A stretch of DNA of 64,000 nt, taken from an uncultured Gammaproteobacteria bacterium. Lineage in GTDB: Bacteria > Pseudomonadota > Gammaproteobacteria > UBA4575. A model generated the notes under the pieces. That model searched no databases. It saw only the letters and a list, made by a program, of their open reading frames with translations, and was not told the origin of the DNA. Below are positions 17,882 to 25,249 of the stretch, piece by piece (the stretch's first letter is position 1; the number at the start of each line of letters is the position of its first letter). The stretch spans positions 571,630-635,629 of the forward strand of contig OX638335.1 of the NCBI GenBank assembly GCA_951812785.1. The letters are read 5' to 3'. A program made the position numbers and the translations under genes.

Positions 17882-19336
17882 ATGAGTAAGGGTGCGAAAA
17901 AGCGGATTATTTTGAATGCTTTTGATATGACTTGTGTAAGCCATCAATCATCAGGTATGTGGACTCATCCTAGTAGCCAGGCTTCAAGATATAACGATAT
18001 AGAATACTGGACGAATATGGCTATAGAGCTAGAGCGTGGAGTCTTTGATACCTTGTTCATTGCAGATGTGAAAGGGATGTATGATGTATATCGCGGCACT
18101 GCGGCGACATCACTTAAAGACGCAGCACAAATTCCAGTTAATGATCCATTCTGTGCAATTGCGGCAATGGCAGCCGTCACAAAGCATGTGGGATTCGGTG
18201 TAACCGCTGCGGTGACGTTTGAGCCTCCTTACCTTCTTGCGAGTCGATTATCAACGCTTGATCATCTTACTAAAGGGCGTGTTGCATGGAACGTAGTGTC
18301 CTCATATTTGAATAGTGCAGCGCTAAATATTGGCATGGATCAACAGATGGCACATGATGAGCGTTACGACTATGCAGATGAATATATGGAAGTAATGTAT
18401 AAACTCTGGGAAGGCTCGTGGGAAGAAGGCGCAGTTAAAAGAGACAAAGAAAGTGGCGTTTTCACTGATCCTAAGAAAGTGCACCCTATTAAACATGAAG
18501 GTAAGTACTTTAAAGTTCCAGGTTTCCACTTATGTGAGCCTTCACCTCAACGTACCCCAGTAATCTTTCAGGCTGGTGCTTCTAGTCGTGGCCGTCAATT
18601 TGCAGCCAAGCATTGTGAAGCAATGTTTATTTTGACTACTGGTCCAGAGCATGCGAAAACAGTCACGGATGATATAAGAAAATATGAAAAGGAAGCAGGG
18701 CGTAAACCTGGCGCAATTAAAATCTTTACTCTCTTAACCGTTGTGACAGGCTCAACCGATGAGCAGGCACAACAGAAATACGATGATTATTTACAATACG
18801 CCAATCCTGAAGGTATGTTGGCACTATACGGTGGTTGGACTGGTATAGACTTTTCTAAACTAGATCCTGATGAGCCATTGTCAGCAATGGACAATGATAG
18901 TTTACGTACAACTCTTGAGTCACTCACTGAAGATGGTGGTAAAAACGTGTCTGTACGTGATGTAATTAAAGAGCGTTGCATCGGTGGACTTGGCCCTGTA
19001 CTCGTTGGTGGTCCTGAAAAAGTAGCTAATGAGCTAGAGCGATGGGTAGATTATGGTGGTGTTGATGGATTCAACCTTGCATACGCTATCACTCCAGGAT
19101 CAGTCACGGATTTCATAGACTATGTGAGACCAGAGCTTGTAAAACGTGGGCGTGCTCAAACTGAATATGTACCAGGTACATTTAGAGAAAAGTTAGTTGA
19201 TCCGGCAAGTCCATTTACGGGCAGTGATCACCCTGCGACTAAAGTGCGAGGTTCATATGAAGGTAAAGAGTCTATTGATGATGGTACGACTAATTCACCA
19301 TGGGCAGATGCAAAAACACCTTTTCACGCGCACTAA
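17882..19336 (+). CDS. dmoA: DmoA-like flavin-dependent dimethyl-sulfide monooxygenase
   Basis: This is a bacterial-luciferase-fold monooxygenase of 484 residues, in the subfamily of nitrilotriacetate monooxygenase, DszA and DmoA. The start KKRIILNAFDMTCVSHQSSG, the DHLTKGRVAWNVVSSYLNSA segment (flavin pocket) and QRTPVIFQAGASSRGRQFAA strongly resemble the Hyphomicrobium dimethyl-sulfide monooxygenase large subunit as I remember it, and the length is the same. DmoA uses reduced FMN and O2 to split dimethyl sulfide into methanethiol and formaldehyde. A flavin reductase gene nearby would supply the FMNH2. A related sulfur compound as substrate cannot be excluded. The -24/-12 promoter upstream indicates tight control by the activator at 20.7 kb. 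Confidence 0.75.
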   Translation: MSKGAKKRIILNAFDMTCVSHQSSGMWTHPSSQASRYNDIEYWTNMAIELERGVFDTLFIADVKGMYDVYRGTAATSLKDAAQIPVNDPFCAIAAMAAVTKHVGFGVTAAVTFEPPYLLASRLSTLDHLTKGRVAWNVVSSYLNSAALNIGMDQQMAHDERYDYADEYMEVMYKLWEGSWEEGAVKRDKESGVFTDPKKVHPIKHEGKYFKVPGFHLCEPSPQRTPVIFQAGASSRGRQFAAKHCEAMFILTTGPEHAKTVTDDIRKYEKEAGRKPGAIKIFTLLTVVTGSTDEQAQQKYDDYLQYANPEGMLALYGGWTGIDFSKLDPDEPLSAMDNDSLRTTLESLTEDGGKNVSVRDVIKERCIGGLGPVLVGGPEKVANELERWVDYGGVDGFNLAYAITPGSVTDFIDYVRPELVKRGRAQTEYVPGTFREKLVDPASPFTGSDHPATKVRGSYEGKESIDDGTTNSPWADAKTPFHAH

Positions 19337-19363
19337 GTAAGAAAAAGTATGTAGTAATCCAAT

Positions 19364-19398
19364 GGTGCTAGATAAATGAAAATGTTTTATCTGGCACC
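19364..19398 (+). promoter_or_regulatory. Intercistronic hairpin after the DmoA-like gene
   Basis: GGTGC-T-AGATAAA pairs with TTTATCT-G-GCACC, a 12-bp stem with one mismatch. No T-run follows, so it looks like an mRNA-stabilising or attenuating hairpin between the monooxygenase gene and the DUF4242 gene rather than a full terminator. Confidence 0.5.
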
Positions 19399-19430
19399 AA
19401 ATTTACGTAAAGAAATAATAGGAGATGTGA

Positions 19431-19694
19431 ATGCCTATATTTGCAGTACAAAGAAAGCTAACTGGGATAACAATGGAAGGTCTCGGTAATGCTCAAAAAG
19501 CAGCGATAGATAAAAGCAATGAATTCTCTCAAAAAGGTGTTCCCGTTAAATATATACGGAGTAACTTTTATCCTAAAGATGACAAATGTACATGCTTGTT
19601 TGAAGCCAACGATGAAAATGTTGTGCAATCATTAAATGAAGAAGCATCTTTGCCATTTGAAAAAATTGAAGAAGTATTAGATTTGAATCCTTAA
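19431..19694 (+). CDS. DUF4242 (SCO4226-like nickel-binding fold) small protein
   Basis: This 87-residue protein starts MPIFAVQRKLTGITMEGLGN and ends EEASLPFEKIEEVLDLNP, with CTCLFEANDE in the middle, typical of DUF4242 proteins. One member, SCO4226, binds nickel; most have no known role. It has a good ribosome site (AGGAGATG) and follows the monooxygenase gene on the same strand, so it is probably part of the sigma54 transcript. A role in the sulfur-compound pathway is an inference from position only. Confidence 0.75.
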   Translation: MPIFAVQRKLTGITMEGLGNAQKAAIDKSNEFSQKGVPVKYIRSNFYPKDDKCTCLFEANDENVVQSLNEEASLPFEKIEEVLDLNP

Positions 19695-19862
19695 TATTAT
19701 TCTTAATCCGAATTTGATTATTTTTGTTCGATAGATTTATCTACAGAAATAAATTAAAACTGCCGATAGTGCAGTAATAAATGTCTCTTCATTGCTCAGT
19801 ATTTTAATTTCAAGCGCACATGATGAATCTGATAGCAGATGATGCGCTGATTATAAATTGAG
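19695..19862. other. Convergent intergenic gap
   Basis: The two transcripts meet here. A weak hairpin (ACTGC, seven-base loop, GCAGT) near 19760 is the only candidate for termination. Nothing else is apparent. Confidence 0.35.
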
Positions 19863-20345
19863 TTAGATTGGTTTTAACTCTCTGAAATTCCCCTCATACC
19901 AAATGGAAGGACTCCCTTCATGGACATTCGCATGAATGACTTCTCCTACTAGGATTTCGTGATCCCCGCCTGGGTAAGTGTGTTTGGCATTGCATTCAAG
20001 AGAAAAAATACATTTTGAAACGATAGGTAGACCACTTTCTCCGGTGACAAATTCATCTCCGCCAAATTTTTCTGCACCTTTTGTGGCAAATTTAAAAGCC
20101 AACTCATGCTGTTGATTACCTATAACATTGACTGCAAATTTATCAGTGGATACAAATGATTGGTAGCAATCAGCTGAGTTTGCTAGACATACAAGTATTA
20201 ATGGTGGGTCTAATGATAAGGAGGTAAATGCTGATGCTGTAAAGCCACATTTTTTTCCTTCATTATCAACTGTTGTTACAATAACAACACCGCTTGGAAA
20301 TCGGCCCATGGCTTGTTTGAAGGTGTTCTCTTTTGTATTTATCAT
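19863..20345 (-). CDS. Flavin reductase (HpaC/DmoB-like) partner of the monooxygenase
   Basis: This 160-residue flavin reductase-like protein begins with an AMGRFPSGVVIVTTVD segment and has GFTASAFTSLSLDPPLILVC (the FMN-binding region) and HEILVGEVIHANVHEG near the end. It would make reduced FMN for the DmoA-like enzyme, as DmoB does. I set the start at 20345 (MINTKENTFKQAMGRF), because the in-frame ATG at 20400 lies within the -24/-12 promoter and so could not be on that transcript. It converges on the DUF4242 gene. Confidence 0.8.
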   Translation of the reverse strand: MINTKENTFKQAMGRFPSGVVIVTTVDNEGKKCGFTASAFTSLSLDPPLILVCLANSADCYQSFVSTDKFAVNVIGNQQHELAFKFATKGAEKFGGDEFVTGESGLPIVSKCIFSLECNAKHTYPGGDHEILVGEVIHANVHEGSPSIWYEGNFRELKPI

Positions 20346-20385
20346 TGGGATATAAACTTGTTTTGTTTTGATGTACTTATAATGC

Positions 20386-20401
20386 AGCAAATTACATACC
20401 A
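20386..20401 (-). promoter_or_regulatory. Sigma54 (-24/-12) promoter of the flavin reductase
   Basis: On the minus strand, TGGTATGTAATTTGCT is a near-consensus sigma54 promoter: TGG and TTGC with ten bases between GG and GC. Transcription would start about 30 bases before the ATG at 20345. Confidence 0.7.
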
Positions 20402-20467
20402 CTCAAAATCTTGCGCTAACTCCTTAGAGTATAAGCATAAATCTATCGTTAACTTGAGTACAGCATA

Positions 20468-20494
20468 GTGAAACAAAACGTCATATTGAAACAA
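20468..20494. promoter_or_regulatory. Candidate activator sites (GAAAC motifs) between reductase and activator genes
   Basis: GTGAAACAAAAC (20468) and ATTGAAACAATT (20485) share the GAAACA core with the motifs upstream of the other two sigma54 promoters. They lie about 70-90 bases upstream of the reductase -24 element and between the divergent genes, so they could also autoregulate the activator. Confidence 0.4.
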
Positions 20495-20658
20495 TTAGAA
20501 ATTGGAGTAGAATTAATTGTTCAAATGGAAACGCTTATTATAAAATATATGGCGTGAATTTTCTGAATTCCACCATAAATTAACTATTTTTTAATCATTA
20601 TAGATATATTCTTAGTTATACATACTATGGATGCGGCAATAAAATTATTGGGGGTCTC

Positions 20659-22065
20659 ATGGCTTTTTCGCATGTTCATAAAATATTAGTCGTCGATAAT
20701 GATATAGAGTTTGGTGATTCTGTTCGTCAACTTCTGATTGATGAAGAATTCGAAGTTTCACATGTTAGAAAAGTAGATGATGCTCTTGAGGCGTTATTAT
20801 CTGAGCATTTTGATCTAGTGCTTAGTGATTTAAAGCTGAGCCAGAAAACTGGGTTGGATTTACTTAGAAAGATTAGAACTGAGAAAATAGACTGTCCTAC
20901 TATTATCTATACTAGCTATAACTCTATTAAGTGTGCTGCTCAAGCTTTGCGTCTTGGCGCAGCAGATTATATCTTAAGGCCATTTACCGATTCATATTTG
21001 TTGCATGCTGTTGTGCGCGTAATCAATGAGAAATGCATAAAAAAAGAAAATAAAAACTTAAAACGCGATTTAAATGATGCACTTCAAAAAAGAAGGGAGA
21101 TTATTGGTGATAGCCAGTCGATGCAAGAATTGAAATCTATGATTCAGCGTGTCGGCCCCTGTGAAGCGACCGTTTTAATCCAGGGAGAGAGTGGCACTGG
21201 AAAGGAGCTCGTTGCTCAGGCGATACATAGAGCTAGTCTTAGGCGTGATGGTCGCTTTGTTGCTGTGAATTGTGGTGCTATTCCTAATGAGTTGATGGAG
21301 TCTGAATTTTTTGGTCATGCTAAAGGTGCCTATACGGGGGCAACCAATGAGACTGAGGGACTTATACGACAAGCTAATGGAGGGACATTATTTTTAGATG
21401 AGATTGCTGAGTTAGATCTTTCACTTCAAGTTAAGTTGCTTCGAGCGATTGAAGAAAGAGTTGTGAGGCCTGTCGGTAGTAACAAAAGTTTTAATGTTGA
21501 TATTAGGATTATTGCTGCTGGTAATAGAGACCTACAACATGAAGTCAGCCAAGGGAAAATGCGTGAAGACCTCTATTATCGACTTAATGTGGTGCAAATA
21601 TTAGTTCCTCCATTAAGGAATAGAGATAATGATTTGGTATTGCTAGTAGATCATTTTATTAATATGCATAATAAAAAGTTAGGCAGAAAAGTTAAAAGTG
21701 CTAGTAATGATTTAATTCAATATTTAAAAGAATATCAATGGCCTGGCAATATTCGTGAGCTGGAAAATTCAATAGAAAGAGCAATAATATTAGCGAGTAG
21801 TGATGAGTTAAGTATCTCTGACTTCAAACATATAAAAAATGAATATTCAAGAGACCAGGATTCATCGTTATCTGAGGAAAATGAGGTTGCACTAATGTCT
21901 ATAGACGAATTCACTAAAAAAGTAGTTCAAAACTACCAACATGAATATAGTGAACAGCAGTTAGCATCATTATTAGGTATTGGTAGGAAAGCTCTTTGGA
22001 TGCGAAGAAATCGTTGGGGACTATTCCGTAATAAAAAAGTTGATTTAGTAAATTGCAATGAATGA
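20659..22065 (+). CDS. Sigma54-dependent NtrC-family response regulator
   Basis: This 468-residue activator has three domains. A receiver (residues 1-125) keeps the acidic pair (VVDND), the phospho-Asp (VLSDLKL) and the Thr (YTSY), but the conserved Lys is Arg (DYILRPF). The AAA+ domain shows Walker A GESGTGKE, the sigma54-contact loop GAYTGA (usually GAFTGA), GGTLFLDEIAEL and the arginine region LRNRDNDLVL. The C-terminus holds a Fis-type helix-turn-helix (LASLLGIGRKALWMRRNRWG). It is divergent from the reductase gene. No sensor kinase gene is in the window. It is the obvious activator for the three sigma54 promoters around it. Confidence 0.9.
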   Translation: MAFSHVHKILVVDNDIEFGDSVRQLLIDEEFEVSHVRKVDDALEALLSEHFDLVLSDLKLSQKTGLDLLRKIRTEKIDCPTIIYTSYNSIKCAAQALRLGAADYILRPFTDSYLLHAVVRVINEKCIKKENKNLKRDLNDALQKRREIIGDSQSMQELKSMIQRVGPCEATVLIQGESGTGKELVAQAIHRASLRRDGRFVAVNCGAIPNELMESEFFGHAKGAYTGATNETEGLIRQANGGTLFLDEIAELDLSLQVKLLRAIEERVVRPVGSNKSFNVDIRIIAAGNRDLQHEVSQGKMREDLYYRLNVVQILVPPLRNRDNDLVLLVDHFINMHNKKLGRKVKSASNDLIQYLKEYQWPGNIRELENSIERAIILASSDELSISDFKHIKNEYSRDQDSSLSEENEVALMSIDEFTKKVVQNYQHEYSEQQLASLLGIGRKALWMRRNRWGLFRNKKVDLVNCNE

Positions 22066-22202
22066 AGAGCTAGGGCTGGCTCGATATCATTGATATTCCA
22101 CTTGCTATATTGAAAATTTATTAAGCTGCTTTTCAATGATTTAGCATAAATATTATGTTAAGTCTTTCTGAGTGTCGTTAAATTTTCACCTACTTTATGT
22201 TC

Positions 22203-22235
22203 TTTCAGAAACATTTTTTATCGTTTTGAAACAAA
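22203..22235 (+). promoter_or_regulatory. Candidate activator sites upstream of the binding-protein gene
   Basis: CTTTCAGAAAC (22202-22212) and GTTTTGAAACAAA (22223-22235) carry the same GAAAC core found at the two other sigma54 promoters of this module. They lie about 50-80 bases upstream of the -24 element. Confidence 0.4.
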
Positions 22236-22284
22236 AAATTATATGGGGTTTCTATATCGCCTTGAATTGACTGATCAAGTTTTC

Positions 22285-22300
22285 AGGCACGGCAATTGCA
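22285..22300 (+). promoter_or_regulatory. Sigma54 (-24/-12) promoter of the binding-protein gene
   Basis: AGGCACGGCAATTGCA has GG-N10-GC spacing, a GGCAC -24 element and a TTGCA -12 element. It closely resembles the promoter at 17807, which reads AGGCATGCCAATTGCA. Confidence 0.7.
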
Positions 22301-22516
22301 TTGTAATCTAGTAACAAGTTGTAGGTAGTTTTATCTTCAATGATATTTAATTCGCAATGAATTTTACCCACATTTTTATTTCTTTAAGGTGATGGGTGGA
22401 TAGGTTTAATGCGTTTTCGTTATATTGATGCCAAATAAATACAATCTGTGGTATAAAATTGTATCGGCTAAAATTGTCGGTATAAATAATAAAGATAAAT
22501 TATGGAGGAAGAAAGC

Positions 22517-23944
22517 ATGTTGCATAATAAAATTGCAAAATTGTCATGTTTGTTGATGATTTTATCGGTGTTATTTACATTAACTACACCTGTAATGTCT
22601 GAAGAAAGCATGTATATACCAATCCCAAGTTATAGGGTAGGTCCATATGCTGCTGGCGGTACTGGCTACTATGGTGGAATACTAGATTACTATAGCCTTT
22701 TAAATGAGCGAGATGGCGGTGTTGGTGGCGTAAAACTAACATGGTCTGAGTGTGAGACTGAATACTCTGTAGAACGCGGTGTTGAGTGTTACAAGCGCAT
22801 GAAAGATCGAGATGGAGGAGCACTATTCTTTGATCCTTTGAGTGTGGGTATCGCGATTGCTCTAAATGAAGTGGTTCGTGCAGACCAAATTGCTCAGATT
22901 ACTGTTAATCACGGTATGAGTGAGACGATCGACGGCGAAGTGTTTCCTTTTGCATTCCCATTAGGAATGGGTGTTCCAGATGAATACAATGCAACTGTTC
23001 GATTCATGGCACATTTAGAATCTGGAGATGATCCAAATACTGTCGATATTGCAAGCGCACTTAATGGTAAGACGATAGTGACATTGCACCATGGTTCGCC
23101 ATATGGAAAAGAAGCATTGGACTATATGACAGCAATGGGTAAAGAATATGGGTTTGAACATGTTCAAATTGAAGTTCCACATCCAGGTAATGAGCAACAG
23201 TCACAGTGGCTAAAAATACGTAAACTTAAGCCGGACTTTGTTTTCTTACGAGGTTGGGGTGTGATGAACCCTGTTGCTATGCAGACAGCGTCACGTATGG
23301 GTTATCCAGTGACTCGTTTAATAGGAAATATCTGGAGTAATTCAGATGAGGATGTTATCCCAGCAGGATCTGCCGCTAACGGATATCAAGCCATTACTAC
23401 CCACCCTGCTGGAGTATTTACTAAAGTTCAAGATGAAATTATTAATGAGCTTTATAACAAAGGCAAAGGTGATCTTGAGGATAAAAGTAGACTTGGTAGT
23501 GTTTATCATAACCTAGGTATTACAGCAGGAATTATGCATGTTGAAGCAATCCGAAATGCTCAAAAACGCTGGGGTGAAGGTAAGCGATTAACTGCACAAC
23601 AAGTACGTTGGGGTTTTGAAAACATTCGATTTGATGATGCTCGAATTGAAGAGTTAGGAGCGACAGGTTTGCTAGGTAATATGCTAGTGACATGCAAAGA
23701 CCATGTGGGTGGACATAACTCTAAGTTCCAAAAATGGGATGCAGATAAACGCCAATGGGAAATTGTGACACCATGGATCAAGAGTCAGGCGCCAACAGAC
23801 AAGCTTTATGCGAGTGCTGGAAGTTATCGTGATGAGAATCAGATAGAAAGCCGTGATTGTAATGATCCGCAGCAACGTGATAATTGGAAGCTATCTAACG
23901 ATGAGCCACCAGTACCAGCAGGTGTTAGTACTTGGGATAGCTAA
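22517..23944 (+). CDS. Periplasmic substrate-binding protein of a HAAT/amide-type ABC transporter
   Basis: This is a secreted binding protein of about 475 residues. A signal peptide (KLSCLLMILSVLFTLTTPVM) is followed by a type I periplasmic-binding fold with GGILDYYSLLNERDGG, TWSECETEYSVERGVECYKR and LRGWGVMNPVAMQTASRMG. I chose the ATG at 22517 (MLHNKIAKL) because a GGAGGA ribosome site lies just before it; the ATG at 22502 overlaps that site. It has its own sigma54 promoter. The permease and ATPase genes that should follow are missing. Ligands in the family are amides, urea or branched amino acids; here a methylated sulfur compound or amide is plausible. Confidence 0.8.
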   Translation: MLHNKIAKLSCLLMILSVLFTLTTPVMSEESMYIPIPSYRVGPYAAGGTGYYGGILDYYSLLNERDGGVGGVKLTWSECETEYSVERGVECYKRMKDRDGGALFFDPLSVGIAIALNEVVRADQIAQITVNHGMSETIDGEVFPFAFPLGMGVPDEYNATVRFMAHLESGDDPNTVDIASALNGKTIVTLHHGSPYGKEALDYMTAMGKEYGFEHVQIEVPHPGNEQQSQWLKIRKLKPDFVFLRGWGVMNPVAMQTASRMGYPVTRLIGNIWSNSDEDVIPAGSAANGYQAITTHPAGVFTKVQDEIINELYNKGKGDLEDKSRLGSVYHNLGITAGIMHVEAIRNAQKRWGEGKRLTAQQVRWGFENIRFDDARIEELGATGLLGNMLVTCKDHVGGHNSKFQKWDADKRQWEIVTPWIKSQAPTDKLYASAGSYRDENQIESRDCNDPQQRDNWKLSNDEPPVPAGVSTWDS

Positions 23945-23970
23945 GAAAAAGCTCATCGACTTAATATAAA

Positions 23971-24038
23971 GGAGATAAATTAACTTCATTTGTAATAGTT
24001 CAGACCCGATCTGACAATTAGCAATCCACAAGGGTTGC
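23971..24038 (+). mobile_element. IS481-like left-end remnant cutting the transporter operon
   Basis: An AGGAGATAAAT ribosome site at about 23970, with no gene behind it, is followed by 48 bases of the IS left end (23991-24038). The sequence then switches to the defence island. The next operon gene, presumably a permease, was lost at this junction. Confidence 0.7.
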
Positions 24039-24160
24039 TAATACAGATTATTTATACAGTATTGACGCCTCGTACTAGGATTTTGTGTAACATTAAGGTA
24101 TATGATATTTGTTACTTTATCTGGCATATCCATACCTATTGCATGGTTATTACGGTGTTG

Positions 24161-24421
24161 ATGGTGATGGAGCCTGAGTTGAAAAGGCAGCTCCACGTGG
24201 TTTTACTGTTAGAGGGTAAAAACCTCAAATCTTGGTTTCTAGAGAACGTGGAAGAGCTGCTGGAGCAACACGGCCAGCAGCATACTCTTCCTTTAGCAGA
24301 CAACCAAACGGCGAATGAGGTGATCGATGAAATTCAACCCAGAGCGAATGGCGTTTGGCCGTCATGGAACCTTTGCCGTCCGATATGCTTGGCTGCCCAA
24401 AGGCTTTCAGGCAATCTCTGA
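24161..24421 (+). CDS. Small ribbon-helix-helix-like protein before the defence operon
   Basis: This frame encodes about 86 residues starting VMEPELKRQLHVVLLLEGKN and then LKSWFLENVEELLEQHG. The pattern resembles the DNA-binding ribbon-helix-helix of ParD and CopG-type regulators. It overlaps the start of the DUF4007 gene by 95 bases, and its C-terminal 30 residues have no family look, so a frameshift near 24330 is possible. If functional, it is a likely repressor of the downstream operon. In-frame ATGs at 24143 and 24167 could also serve as starts. Confidence 0.45.
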   Translation: MVMEPELKRQLHVVLLLEGKNLKSWFLENVEELLEQHGQQHTLPLADNQTANEVIDEIQPRANGVWPSWNLCRPICLAAQRLSGNL

Positions 24422-25235
24422 AAACAGAGATGTTTTCGAGTCCGATGATGCCACGGTCACACTGGGCATCGGGAAAAACATGGTGAGCGCCATAAAGTAT
24501 TGGCTGCATGCCTGTCGCATGATCGATCCCGTTTTCAACATTCCTACCGATATGGGTAAAGCTCTTCTTTCAGAAGAGGGGTTTGATCCTTACCTGGAGG
24601 ACGATGCGACTATTTGGTTGTTGCATTGGCTGTTAGCTACTAATGCAGAACTGGCAACATCATGGTTCTGGTTCTTTAATCGTTTTCATAAGCCGGAGTT
24701 TACCGGTCAGGAGATTGGAACAGCGCTTGCAGATTTTGTAAACGACAAGATCGTTAATAAGAAAAAACCGGCGTTGGCGACATTATCAAATGACTCTGGC
24801 CTTATCCCGCGTATGTATACACAGTCCACAGGAAACACTCGAACGTCTATAGAAGACGCCTTAGATTCGCCTTTTTCCGTGTTGAAGCTCATCACCCAAA
24901 ATGCTGGTGGGAGGGGGAGGGGTTATCAATCTCTCCCAATGGCGCGTCCTGATTTGCCATTGGGAGTAGTAGGTTTTGCGGTATGTGAGATGTTTGAGAT
25001 GAAACAGACCTCTGTCATTCCGACTGAGGATCTGATGTATAGCAAAGATAACTATCCTGCTATCGGTTCAGTCTTCAGGTTAACCGAGAATGATTTAATT
25101 ACTAAGCTTGAAAATCTGGTTGAGTTTATTCCAGGTATTTTGGACATGCGCGACACAGCGGGCCAGCACCAGATTTACTTGCTTGGTACGATAGACGCGA
25201 TTGAATTTCTCACTAAACATTACGAAAACTCATGA
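24327..25235 (+). CDS. sspB: DUF4007 protein, SspB-type phosphorothioation protein
   Basis: This 302-residue protein begins MKFNPERMAFGRHGTFAVRY, and the FGRHxTF-like start with LGIGKNMVSAIKYWLHA is the DUF4007 hallmark. In single-strand phosphorothioation systems the first protein, SspB, is as I recall of this type and nicks DNA so that sulfur can be put into the backbone. The next two genes (large ATPase, PAPS-reductase-like protein) are SspC and SspD in the same order. GAGGTG lies before the ATG. No sspA (cysteine desulfurase) is present; other genomes may use a distant iscS. Confidence 0.75.
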   Translation: MKFNPERMAFGRHGTFAVRYAWLPKGFQAISENRDVFESDDATVTLGIGKNMVSAIKYWLHACRMIDPVFNIPTDMGKALLSEEGFDPYLEDDATIWLLHWLLATNAELATSWFWFFNRFHKPEFTGQEIGTALADFVNDKIVNKKKPALATLSNDSGLIPRMYTQSTGNTRTSIEDALDSPFSVLKLITQNAGGRGRGYQSLPMARPDLPLGVVGFAVCEMFEMKQTSVIPTEDLMYSKDNYPAIGSVFRLTENDLITKLENLVEFIPGILDMRDTAGQHQIYLLGTIDAIEFLTKHYENS

Positions 25236-25249
25236 CAATGAATCGCTGA

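Larger units (their letters stand above)
22066..22516. other. Regulatory region before the binding-protein gene
   Basis: Apart from the GAAAC motifs and the sigma54 promoter listed separately, the stretch is non-coding. It leaves a long 5' untranslated region of about 200 bases between the predicted start and the gene, in which I see no recognisable riboswitch. Confidence 0.5.

Noticed and set aside
22202-22516. A riboswitch in the long leader of the binding-protein gene
   Set aside because: No known aptamer pattern was recognised; the leader follows from the sigma54 promoter position.
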